A program made the translations under genes and the position numbers. A stretch of DNA of 64,000 nucleotides, taken from contig NZ_CDME01000010.1 in assembly GCF_000826545.1 (NCBI RefSeq), positions 62,001-126,000 of the forward strand, given 5' to 3'. Positions 16,647 to 23,679 of the stretch are shown here, in pieces. The notes beneath the pieces are model-generated. The model saw only the letters and a program-made list of their open reading frames with translations, was not told the origin of the DNA and did not search any database. Position 1 is the stretch's first letter. Every line of letters begins with the position of its first letter. The stretch is from Kibdelosporangium sp. MJ126-NF4 (GTDB lineage: Bacteria; Actinomycetota; Actinomycetes; Mycobacteriales; Pseudonocardiaceae).

Positions 16647-17039
16647 GTGATCTCTGGCAAAGTGTTGCGGTTCGACGACGTTCGGGGCTACGGGTTCATC
16701 GCCCCCGACGACGGCGGCGAGGACGTCTTCATGCACGCCAACGACCTGCGTGACGAGAAGTTCCTCTTCACGCCCGGCACAGCGGTGGAGTTCGACGTCG
16801 TCGAGGGCGACCGGGGACTGAAGGCGTCGTCGGTCAAGATCGTCGACCGCGGCCAGGCCCGCACGGCGTCCAGCCAGGACGACGACGTGATGTGCGACGT
16901 GCTGTCACCGAGGGAACTGATGCAGGAACTGACCGAGGCGCTGCTGGAAGCGGCCCCGACCCTCACCGCGGCCCAGATCATCCAGGTACGCCAGCGCATC
17001 GCGAAACTCGCCCACGCACACGGCTGGCTGGAAAGCTAG
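16647..17039 (+). CDS. Cold-shock-domain protein with helical C-terminal extension
   Basis: A 130-residue protein. Residues 1-67 form a cold-shock (OB) domain with GKVLRFDDVRGYGFIAPDD and DVFMHANDL, corresponding to the RNP1 and RNP2 motifs. About 60 residues follow, an acidic linker and two predicted helices (ELMQELTEALLEA, AAQIIQVRQRIAKLA). Ordinary CspA proteins are about 67 residues, so this is the longer actinobacterial type. The GTG at 16647 is preceded by GAGG with 6-nt spacing. A -10-like TAGCCT lies at 16602-16607. Role inferred: single-stranded nucleic-acid binding. Confidence 0.85.
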   Translation: MISGKVLRFDDVRGYGFIAPDDGGEDVFMHANDLRDEKFLFTPGTAVEFDVVEGDRGLKASSVKIVDRGQARTASSQDDDVMCDVLSPRELMQELTEALLEAAPTLTAAQIIQVRQRIAKLAHAHGWLES

Positions 17040-17047
17040 TCCGCGTC

Positions 17048-17410
17048 TCAGTGCGCGAGTAGCACCAGCACCAGTCCGATCGTGGCCGGGACTGTCTGCA
17101 CGAACAGAATCCGTTTGCTCGCGGTGGCGGCGCCGTAGAGGCCCGCGATCATCACGCAGATCAGGAAGAAGACCGCGAACTGGTAGCCGGTGGTGCCACC
17201 GGCGATCAGCGCCCACACCAGACCGGCGGCGAGGAAACCGTTGTACAGCCCCTGGTTCGCGCCGAGGACCGCGGTCTGTTCGGCGAACTCCGCCGTGAGT
17301 CCGAATGCCTTGCGGCCACGCGGAGTCGTCCACAGGAACATCTCCAGCACCAGGATGTACGCGTGGATCGCGGCGACGACGCCGATCACGATGTTCGCTG
17401 CCACCTGCAT
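17048..17410 (-). CDS. DUF1304 family membrane protein
   Basis: A 120-residue protein with four hydrophobic helices and the family features HAYILVLEMFLW near the N-terminus and LGANQGLYNGFLAAG in the second helix. GGAGG lies 9 nt before the ATG. The family is widespread and its biochemical function unknown. It is convergent with the cold-shock-domain gene, with only 8 bp between stops. Confidence 0.9.
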   Translation of the reverse strand: MQVAANIVIGVVAAIHAYILVLEMFLWTTPRGRKAFGLTAEFAEQTAVLGANQGLYNGFLAAGLVWALIAGGTTGYQFAVFFLICVMIAGLYGAATASKRILFVQTVPATIGLVLVLLAH

Positions 17411-17476
17411 CGGGTGCGCCTCCCGAAGTCGGACTCAGCGGAGTGAACCTCCGATTCCGGCGAATCCTACCCGCCG

Positions 17477-18019
17477 TCATCCAAGCCCAGCCGTGCGCTC
17501 ACGGAGCGTGACCAGGCTGCGCTGCATCAGGATCGTGTCCACCCATCGGCCCTGTTTGTGTCCCACATTGCTCAGTTTGCCGGCGACCTCGAAGCCCGCG
17601 GCACGGTGCAGGGCTGTTGAGGCAAGGTCGCCCGAGTCCGTGATGACGGCGATCACCTGGTGGACCCCGGCGTCGGCGCACCGTGTGAGGAGATCGTCGA
17701 GCAGGCGACGACCGTAACCGCGACCGGTCTCGTCGGGGTGTAGGTAGATCGAGACTTCAACTGTGTGCCGGTAGGCCGGTTTCGGCCGCCACCAGGCGGC
17801 GTAGGCGAAGCCGCGGACCGCGCCGTCGTGCACGAGCACGAGGAAAGGCAACCCGGCGGCCGCCGCCGACCAGATCCGCCTGCCCCACACGTGCGCAGGT
17901 AGCGGCGTCGTCTCGAACGTGACGACGGTGTTCGTGGCGTAGTGCGCGAAGATCGCCGCGATCTCCCGCGCATCCTGAGCGGTCCGGCCACGCGTGGCGG
18001 ATTCCTCTATAGTGTTCAC
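17477..18019 (-). CDS. GNAT N-acetyltransferase, phosphinothricin/methionine-sulfoximine acetyltransferase type
   Basis: A 180-residue acetyltransferase. The N-terminal IAAIFAHYATNTVVTFE is typical of the Pat/Bar and MddA subgroup, and the acetyl-CoA loop is YLHPDETGRGYGRRLLDDL. Such enzymes acetylate phosphinothricin, methionine sulfone/sulfoximine or related amines; the natural substrate here is unknown. The GTG start at 18019 is only 18 bp from the ATG of the divergent XRE gene. One arm of the shared palindrome (18001-18039) lies within its own first codons, so the transcript must be nearly leaderless or start further away. Confidence 0.83.
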   Translation of the reverse strand: MNTIEESATRGRTAQDAREIAAIFAHYATNTVVTFETTPLPAHVWGRRIWSAAAAGLPFLVLVHDGAVRGFAYAAWWRPKPAYRHTVEVSIYLHPDETGRGYGRRLLDDLLTRCADAGVHQVIAVITDSGDLASTALHRAAGFEVAGKLSNVGHKQGRWVDTILMQRSLVTLRERTAGLG

Positions 18020-18039
18020 TCTAGTTATTATAGAGGAAT
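18001..18039. promoter_or_regulatory. Palindromic operator shared by GNAT and XRE-cupin genes
   Basis: Inverted arms attcctctata (18001-18011) and tatagaggaat (18029-18039) match over 11 bp. A smaller dyad agtg-tt-cact lies at 18011-18020. The segment is AT-rich in a GC-rich genome and covers both start codons. It is the obvious binding site for the XRE protein made next door. Confidence 0.75.
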
Positions 18040-18631
18040 GATTGAGATCTCGGACCTCGGCAACCACCTCCATGCCCTTCGTCTCGAACGCGGACTCGCG
18101 CTCAGCGAGCTCGCGCGTGCGACGAATGTCAGCGTCAGCATGCTCTCGGCCATCGAACGGGGCCAGAAAGCACCGACCATCGTGGTGCTCTCCCGGATCG
18201 CCGACGGCCTCCAGTTGCCGCTGACCCAACTGCTCACCGGACTCGACGCCGACCGGGTCATCGTGCGCCGGGCCCGCGACCAGGACACCATCGCCGAGCC
18301 CGGCGGGTGGCACCGGACCGTTCTCAGCCCGGTCGTCCCAGGCGTCAACTTCGAATGGATCCGCACCACGTTGCCACCACACTGCGACCCCGGCGACTAT
18401 CCCGCCTACGCGCCCGGTTCCCATGAGTACATCGCTGTGCTCGCAGGGACTCTGTGGGTCAGGACCGGCGACACCAGCCACACCCTCTCGGCCGGTGACT
18501 CCCTCTACTTCCCCGCCGACTGCACACATGGATACGAGAACCAGTCCGACGAGCCCTGCACCTACTACGTCGCCGCCCTCATCATGCGTCCCCGCACCCC
18601 GCGAGGCACACCGTCACAGACCGGTGCTTGA
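18038..18631 (+). CDS. XRE-family regulator with C-terminal cupin domain
   Basis: A 197-residue regulator. The N-terminal helix-turn-helix (LRLERGLALSELARATNVSVSMLSAIERGQ, about residues 14-43, split across two helices) is followed by a cupin-2 barrel with GSHEYIAVLAGTLWV and GDSLYFPADCTHGYEN. Cupins in this class bind small ligands. The ATG at 18038 lies inside one arm of the palindrome. Divergence from the acetyltransferase suggests direct control of it and autoregulation. The stop codon falls inside the -35 element of the next promoter (18628-18633). Confidence 0.9.
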   Translation: MIEISDLGNHLHALRLERGLALSELARATNVSVSMLSAIERGQKAPTIVVLSRIADGLQLPLTQLLTGLDADRVIVRRARDQDTIAEPGGWHRTVLSPVVPGVNFEWIRTTLPPHCDPGDYPAYAPGSHEYIAVLAGTLWVRTGDTSHTLSAGDSLYFPADCTHGYENQSDEPCTYYVAALIMRPRTPRGTPSQTGA

Positions 18632-18649
18632 CTTCAAGTTCACTTGAAG
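18628..18649 (+). promoter_or_regulatory. MerR-family-type promoter/operator before split transketolase genes
   Basis: A perfect 18-bp palindrome cttcaagttcacttgaag (18632-18649) directly overlaps a -35 hexamer ttgact (18628-18633). This is the arrangement of SoxR/MerR-controlled promoters, in which the dyad fills a long spacer. The start codon of the downstream gene at 18665 lies about where transcription would begin, suggesting a leaderless mRNA. No MerR-family gene is present in the window. Confidence 0.7.
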
Positions 18650-18664
18650 GTGCACCTTCGATGT

Positions 18665-19333
18665 ATGGAGACCAGGCTTGCCGGACTCTTCCGGCGGATG
18701 ACAGGCGACGAGAAACACGAATGGGCTGCCGCGTCGACCCTTGACGTCCTGTGGGTGCTCTACGACCGGGTGCTCGACGTGTCGCCCGACCGGCTGGACG
18801 ACCCGGACCGCGACCGGTTTCTGCTGTCCAAAGGGCACGGTCCGATGGCGTACTACGCCGTGCTCGCCGCGAAGGGGTTCATCACCGACGACGTGCTCGA
18901 CCAGTGGACCGAGTTCGGGTCGCCGCTCGGGCAGCATCCGGACCGGACGCTGGTTGCCGGTGTCGAGATCGGCAGCGGTTCGCTCGGCCACGGCCTCGCG
19001 CTGGGCGTGGGGACCGCGTTCGGCCTTCGCGCGCAGGGCAGGACCGCGCGGGTGGTGGTCCTGGTCGGCGACGGTGAACTGGACGAGGGCAGCAACCACG
19101 AGGCCATCGCCGTGGCGGGACGCCACAACCTCGACAGGCTGACTGTGGTGGCGATCGACAACGGTTCGTCGAGTCACGGCTGGCCCGGCGGGATCGCCAA
19201 GCGGTTCGCCGCCGAGGGCTGGCGCACGGCCACCGTCGACGGACGCGATCACGAAGCCCTGTACGCAGCACTGACCGTCGAACCCGACGGCAGGCCGACC
19301 GCCATCGTGGCGATTGTGGGGAGTGGGGAATGA
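18665..19333 (+). CDS. Transketolase-like protein, N-terminal (ThDP-binding) subunit
   Basis: A 222-residue half transketolase. It has the thiamine-diphosphate motif VGDGELDEGSNHEAI (GDG...N type) and the conserved LLSKGHGPMAYYAVLA and GSLGHGLALGVG of the N-terminal domain. The ATG at 18665 was chosen over a TTG seven codons upstream because the latter lies inside the operator. It overlaps the C-terminal subunit gene as ATGA, and the two should form one heteromeric enzyme. The substrate pair is not deducible; split enzymes of this type often serve special pentose or secondary metabolism rather than the core pentose-phosphate pathway. Confidence 0.85.
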   Translation: METRLAGLFRRMTGDEKHEWAAASTLDVLWVLYDRVLDVSPDRLDDPDRDRFLLSKGHGPMAYYAVLAAKGFITDDVLDQWTEFGSPLGQHPDRTLVAGVEIGSGSLGHGLALGVGTAFGLRAQGRTARVVVLVGDGELDEGSNHEAIAVAGRHNLDRLTVVAIDNGSSSHGWPGGIAKRFAAEGWRTATVDGRDHEALYAALTVEPDGRPTAIVAIVGSGE

Positions 19334-20268
19334 AAGAAGGGGACACCGGCCAGGACGCCGCCATGCGCGTGGTGTTCGTGCAGGCGCTCAACAAGGCGCT
19401 CGCTCAGGACGCCCGGCTCGCGGTGGTCACGGCGGACATCTCGGCCGCCGCCTTCGACCAGGCACGCGAGCTGTATCCCGACCGCGTGGTCAACGTCGGC
19501 ATCCGGGAGCAGGCGATGATCGGCGTCGCGGGCGGACTGGCCCTGACCGGTCTGCGACCGGTCGTGCACAGCTATGCGCCGTTCCTGATCGAGCGGCCCT
19601 ACGAGCAGATCAAGCTCGACCTCGGCCACCAGGACGTCGGCGCGGTCCTGGTGAGCATCGGCGGTTCGTACGACGACCCGGTGTGGGGCAGGACCCACCA
19701 GTCGCCTGCCGATGTCGCGTTGATCGACTCCCTTCCCGGGTGGACAGTGCACGTCCCCGGGCACGCGGCGGAGGTAGAGCCGCTACTGGCCGAGGCGCTC
19801 GCCGGGGACGATCGTGTCTACCTGCGACTGTCCACACGGTCCAACAAGACTCCGTTCGGTCCGTCGGACGGGTTCACGGTCGTGCGGACCGGGACCAGGG
19901 GTGTCGTTCTCGCGGTCGGACCGGCGCTGGACCAGGTGCTGGCCGGGGTGTCCGGAATGGACGTCACAGTGCTGTACGCGACCACGATCCGGCCGTTCGA
20001 CCACGCGGGTTTGCTGGCGGCGGTCAGGTCGGCGACGCCGAACGTCGTGCTCGTCGAGCCGTACCTCCGCGGTACGTCCGCGCACGAGGTCGCGTTGGCG
20101 CTCGCAGACGTGCCGCACCGGCAGGTGGCGCTGGGCGTCGACAGGCACGAGGAAGTCCGTGCGTATGGCACCGCCGAGGATCACGACCGGGTGCACGGGC
20201 TCGACCCGGCCGGGATAGCGAACGCGGTCAGTGCGTTCCTGCGTGAACCTTCGCCCGCAAGGTCCTGA
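19330..20268 (+). CDS. Transketolase-like protein, C-terminal subunit
   Basis: A 312-residue partner with the pyrimidine-binding domain (residues ~10-170; glutamate in NVGIREQAMIGVAGGLALTG, then PVVHSYAPFLIERPYEQIKLD) and the transketolase C-terminal domain (from about 185). The split into two polypeptides and the ATGA coupling to the first subunit show they act together. The last 41 bp overlap the convergent AraC remnant. Both genes should be controlled by the MerR-type promoter at 18628. Confidence 0.85.
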   Translation: MKEGDTGQDAAMRVVFVQALNKALAQDARLAVVTADISAAAFDQARELYPDRVVNVGIREQAMIGVAGGLALTGLRPVVHSYAPFLIERPYEQIKLDLGHQDVGAVLVSIGGSYDDPVWGRTHQSPADVALIDSLPGWTVHVPGHAAEVEPLLAEALAGDDRVYLRLSTRSNKTPFGPSDGFTVVRTGTRGVVLAVGPALDQVLAGVSGMDVTVLYATTIRPFDHAGLLAAVRSATPNVVLVEPYLRGTSAHEVALALADVPHRQVALGVDRHEEVRAYGTAEDHDRVHGLDPAGIANAVSAFLREPSPARS

Positions 20269-20596
20269 CAGGGGAGTGTCCGTAGGTCCTGCGGTACAGG
20301 CCAGCGAACCGGCTGAGGTGGGCGAAGCCCCAGCGGCCCGCGACATCGGCGACGGTGCCATCGGCGCGTCCGGCGGCGATGTCGAGCAGGTCCTGGTGTG
20401 CGCGCTTGAGCCGTAATCGTTGCAGGTACTCGAGCGGGCTCATGCCCAGGTAGGCGCGGAACTGACGTTGCAGCGACCGGACGCTCGTCCGTGCTGCGGC
20501 GGCGATGTCGGCGATGGTCAGCGGGTCGCGGGCGTGGTCGGCGCAGAACGCGATCGCGCGGCGCACCGGTTCGGGCAGCACACCTGGGCTGAGCAT
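20228..20596 (-). pseudogene. AraC-family regulator remnant, DNA-binding domain only
   Basis: The last ~120 residues encode a good AraC/XylS double helix-turn-helix (IADIAAAARTSVRSLQRQFRAYLGMSPLEYLQRLRLKRA split over the first HTH, then VADVAGRWGFAHLSRFAGLYRRTYGHSP). Members with this ending normally carry a ~180-residue N-terminal domain. The frame stays open to 20932, but that part shows no family resemblance and enters the LRR gene. I therefore read it as a truncated gene; a small functional DNA-binding protein starting at 20596 remains possible. Confidence 0.6.
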
Positions 20597-20622
20597 GTGC
20601 ACGAAGTAGACGTCGAAACGGT

Positions 20623-20706
20623 GTTCCCCAGTCAATGCGTTCCCCCTGCGGCATCGGGGAACAGTCAGGACTGAAACATCCCATGGTAGGTTGACAACTG
20701 TTCCCC
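20623..20706. repeat. Cluster of gttcccc motifs
   Basis: gttcccc occurs at 20623-20629, 20639-20645 and 20700-20706, and inverted as ggggaac at 20656-20662. The middle pair forms a dyad with an 10-bp gap. The cluster sits between the AraC remnant and the LRR gene together with a TTGACA (20691-20696). It may be a set of operator half-sites surviving from the lost regulator region. Confidence 0.45.
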
Positions 20707-20794
20707 ATTGGTCTTTGCCCTGATGGTCGCCAATCGCGTTTTCACGCTGGCAACAGCTTGGTTTCAGCGGCGACCTACGCCCTATGCTGGCGAG

Positions 20795-21772
20795 ATGGGC
20801 CAATTCCTGGTGAATCCCCCACAGTGCAACCATGTGCTCTATATCGACGACCGCCGTCGGTATGCGACGTTGCACCTCAGCCTCGAGTGCGGCCGGGCTG
20901 GCGTGACGTCGCACGACACCGACTATCGACATTGTGCGAAGACGCTCGACGACTGGTTACGCACCAACCCGGAGAAGGTCCTCACCGAACTCCTCGTGTC
21001 AACAAGCCGGGTACATAGCGGCTGGCTGGATCCGGTCGTGTCAGTCCTTGGCGAGCACCGAACGGACGTACAACGACTGGGGCTCGGCGCCCTCACTTTT
21101 CCGGACTTCGGCCGCGGTGACTACGTTCCAGAGGACCGGTCGCGCGACGGTTCCTCATGGCGCCTTTCGGTGACGCTGAACGAGGTGCTGGAAGCGGTGC
21201 CTTCGCTTGAGGAGTTAGTTGTGCAGGCGAACGACGTCGGCACGTATCGCAGCCTGGGCGAGGCCGACCAATTGCGTCGGCTGGTGGTGCGCGATAACGG
21301 GCTCAACCCCAAGGTGGTTGCCGAACTCGGGGCGGGATCGTTCCCGCGGCTCGAGGTGCTCGAGCTGTGGCTCGGTCGCTTCGAGTTCGGCTGGGATGGC
21401 TCGGCAGCGGATCTGGTGCCGCTGCTGAACAGTTCCGGACTCGGGAATCTGCGCCACCTGACACTGGTGAGCGACCTGACGGACGGCCTTGTGGACGTAC
21501 TCGCTCGAAGCGCGCTCGTTTCCCGACTGGAGTCGCTGCGGCTGCCGTTTGGCGTTCTTGACGCCTCAGCGGCGACGCGGTTGCGTGATTTGTGGCCCGC
21601 GTTCGGCACTCTGCGTCGACTCGACCTCACCGGGAACGCCATTGCCGTCGACGCGGCTCGCGCGCTCCATGAGACCGCACCTGACGTCGTGGTTCTGGGG
21701 GACCAGCGGACCCGGATCGACTTCGAACCGTTCTTCGACCCGCCGATGGTTGGCTTCTTCGATACCTGGTGA
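20795..21772 (+). CDS. Leucine-rich-repeat protein of unknown function
   Basis: A 325-residue cytoplasmic protein with irregular leucine-rich repeats over about residues 90-300 (SLEELVVQAND, QLRRLVVRDNGLN, RLEVLELWLGRF, NLRHLTLVSD, RLESLRLPFG, TLRRLDLTGNAI). No catalytic domain, signal peptide or membrane helix is evident. The ATG at 20795 begins the part that looks coding; the earlier in-frame stretch from 20708 overlaps promoter-like sequence with TTGACA at 20691. Such proteins are scattered in actinomycetes, often as recently gained genes. Function unknown, presumably protein-protein interaction. Confidence 0.75.
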   Translation: MGQFLVNPPQCNHVLYIDDRRRYATLHLSLECGRAGVTSHDTDYRHCAKTLDDWLRTNPEKVLTELLVSTSRVHSGWLDPVVSVLGEHRTDVQRLGLGALTFPDFGRGDYVPEDRSRDGSSWRLSVTLNEVLEAVPSLEELVVQANDVGTYRSLGEADQLRRLVVRDNGLNPKVVAELGAGSFPRLEVLELWLGRFEFGWDGSAADLVPLLNSSGLGNLRHLTLVSDLTDGLVDVLARSALVSRLESLRLPFGVLDASAATRLRDLWPAFGTLRRLDLTGNAIAVDAARALHETAPDVVVLGDQRTRIDFEPFFDPPMVGFFDTW

Positions 21773-21782
21773 CCAGTGTTCC

Positions 21783-21820
21783 GACCTGACCTGTGGGAAG
21801 TCCCTCCCACAGGTCAGGTC
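21783..21820. terminator. Bidirectional terminator between LRR gene and dacB
   Basis: A 16-bp perfect stem gacctgacctgtggga/tcccacaggtcaggtc with loop agtccc lies between two convergent stop codons (21772 and 21826). It is strong in both directions. Confidence 0.85.
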
Positions 21821-21825
21821 GTGTG

Positions 21826-23382
21826 TCAGCAGGCGGTCTTGAGCCAGCTGCATTCGACCCGGTCGACCGGGTCGGACGCCGGAGCGAGGCGGGACATGCT
21901 CGCGCGGCCGGTCTCATCGGCGCGGTACTCGGCCAGCCGGACGGCGACAGCGTCCTCCACTCGACGGGCGGAAGTCAGGAAGTTGTTGCTCAGCAGGGAG
22001 AACACGAGGGCTTGGCCGTCGGCGGACGTCACATAGCCGGACAGCGCGCTGACGCCGGTCAGGCTTCCGGTCTTGGCGTGCACGTTGTTCGCGGCGGCTG
22101 TGGCCCGCATGCGGCTGCGCAGCGTTCCGCCCACCAGCCGGTCGGCGACCCCGGCGATCGGCAACGAGTTGTACCAGGTGGTGAACCACGGCTTGGTGCG
22201 GACCGCGCGCAGCAGCGCGGTCACCTGGTCGGCCGAGATCTGGTTCATCCGCGACAGGCCCGAGCCGTCAGCCAGGTACGTCGTGCCCGCGGGCACGCCC
22301 AGCCCGGTCAGCTTCTGGCCGACGACGGCCAGACCGGCATCCCAGGTCCCGACGCCGGAAACCGCCCGCCCCATGCTCTTCACCAGCACCTCGGCGTGCA
22401 TGTTGTTGCTGAGCTTCATGAACGGCACCAGCAGTTGTGACAGCGGCATCGACTGGTTCTCGCCGACGACCCGGGCTTCGGACGGGGTGGCCACGCCTGT
22501 CTTCGTCTCGCCGTGGACCTGGACGCCCTTGCGTGCCAGTGCGTCACGGAACAAGCCCGCCGCCAGCCCGGTCGGCTCCTTGACCGTGCTGAACTCCGTG
22601 CTGTTCGGTCCGCCGCTGGGGATCCTGCCGCTCACCCTGATCACGTTCGTGCCGTGTTTGCGCTCCGCCACGATGGTGTTCGCTGTTCCCGGCGCGCCGG
22701 TGATGGTGGCGTTCTCGATGGTCACGTACTTGGTCGGCGGGTCTGTCCAGACGTTGGCCCATTTGCCGGGGGAGCCGGGCATCACCGTGACGATGATGGT
22801 GCCCGCGTCGTAGTCGGTGTCCGGGGCGACGGTGAGCGCCGACGTCTCGGCGTTGTAGTAGTAGGGCTCGTCGTCCCACGCCCAGCCCAGGCCGAGGCGG
22901 GCCGCGTCGAACCAGGTGTCGTCGGCGATCAGCTTGCCGCGCACGGTCTTCAGGCCGGTCGCGGCGACCTGGGCGGCCAGTGCGTCGTAGGTGGCCGCGA
23001 GCATGGTCGGGTCGCCTGTGCCGCGCAGGTAGAGGTCGCCGTACAGGGTCGATCCCCGTGTCCGGCCGTGGGTCAGCGCCGACGTGGTGAAGCGGTGGTC
23101 CGGGCCGAGCACGTCCAGCGCCACCGCGGAGGTGAAAAGCTTCAGGTTGGAGGCGGGCTGGTGACGGGTGTCGCCCTCGTTGCGGTACAGCACTTCGCCC
23201 GTGTCGGCCTTCTGGACCACCAGGCCGACGCTCGCGCCCCGCAGGCTGGGGTCCTTCACCAGCGTGTTCAGGTCGGCGGTGAGTTTGTTGTCCGCTTGCG
23301 CCGATCCCGACGCCGGTAAACCGGCGAGCAACACAGCGGCCATGGCCAGGCCACAGCCGACAAGTACCCGATTGCGCCTCAT
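21826..23382 (-). CDS. dacB: D-alanyl-D-alanine carboxypeptidase/endopeptidase, PBP4 (DacB) type
   Basis: A 518-residue secreted class C penicillin-binding protein. A signal peptide (MRRNRVLVGCGLAMAAVLLA then GLPASGSAQA) is followed by the active-site SNLK (S78-K81), the SNN box in LSNNMHAEVL and the KTG box in HAKTGSL. It trims or opens stem-peptide cross-links of peptidoglycan outside the membrane, as in the R39 enzyme. The start ATG at 23382 is chosen because it begins the signal peptide; the frame extends 19 codons further without a likely start. It ends with a cysteine-containing tail (VECSWLKTAC) that could form a disulfide. Confidence 0.92.
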   Translation of the reverse strand: MRRNRVLVGCGLAMAAVLLAGLPASGSAQADNKLTADLNTLVKDPSLRGASVGLVVQKADTGEVLYRNEGDTRHQPASNLKLFTSAVALDVLGPDHRFTTSALTHGRTRGSTLYGDLYLRGTGDPTMLAATYDALAAQVAATGLKTVRGKLIADDTWFDAARLGLGWAWDDEPYYYNAETSALTVAPDTDYDAGTIIVTVMPGSPGKWANVWTDPPTKYVTIENATITGAPGTANTIVAERKHGTNVIRVSGRIPSGGPNSTEFSTVKEPTGLAAGLFRDALARKGVQVHGETKTGVATPSEARVVGENQSMPLSQLLVPFMKLSNNMHAEVLVKSMGRAVSGVGTWDAGLAVVGQKLTGLGVPAGTTYLADGSGLSRMNQISADQVTALLRAVRTKPWFTTWYNSLPIAGVADRLVGGTLRSRMRATAAANNVHAKTGSLTGVSALSGYVTSADGQALVFSLLSNNFLTSARRVEDAVAVRLAEYRADETGRASMSRLAPASDPVDRVECSWLKTAC

Positions 23383-23679
23383 CGCGACTCCATCGGAAGC
23401 AGGAGAGTATCCGGTCGGGGAAAGCCTATCGGTCCGCAAAGTTGGTGAAAGATTACCGCAATTTTTTGACAGTCCGGCCGTGCGTTCTTGACATCGCCGG
23501 AGGACACCAGGTCACTGGGGTGATGTTCCGGTCTGCGGGTTGACGGCCGTCGCGGTCCGTGGCTAACCTCGAAACTGTTAGGAAAGTTCCCTAACAAATA
23601 AGTGACGTTCCGGCCACCACACAACCCGCCGCCGCCAGCGCCGGTCCTCGTCGACACCTGCCGAGTCGAGGAGTGCTTC
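23383..23679. promoter_or_regulatory. Intergenic region with divergent promoters and a GTTAGG..CCTAAC hairpin
   Basis: This 297-bp gap separates dacB from the secreted phosphatase gene. On the + strand TTGACG (23540-23545) and TAACCT (23564-23569), 18 bp apart, form a plausible promoter. Immediately after comes GTTAGGAAAGTTCCCTAAC (23577-23595), an inverted repeat that would sit at the mRNA 5' end or act as an operator. No gene is seen here. Confidence 0.5.

Noticed and set aside
17477..18529. Longer version of the acetyltransferase beginning inside the XRE gene
   Set aside because: The extra N-terminal part is antisense to the XRE-cupin coding region and unlike any GNAT protein. The GTG at 18019 gives the normal family length.
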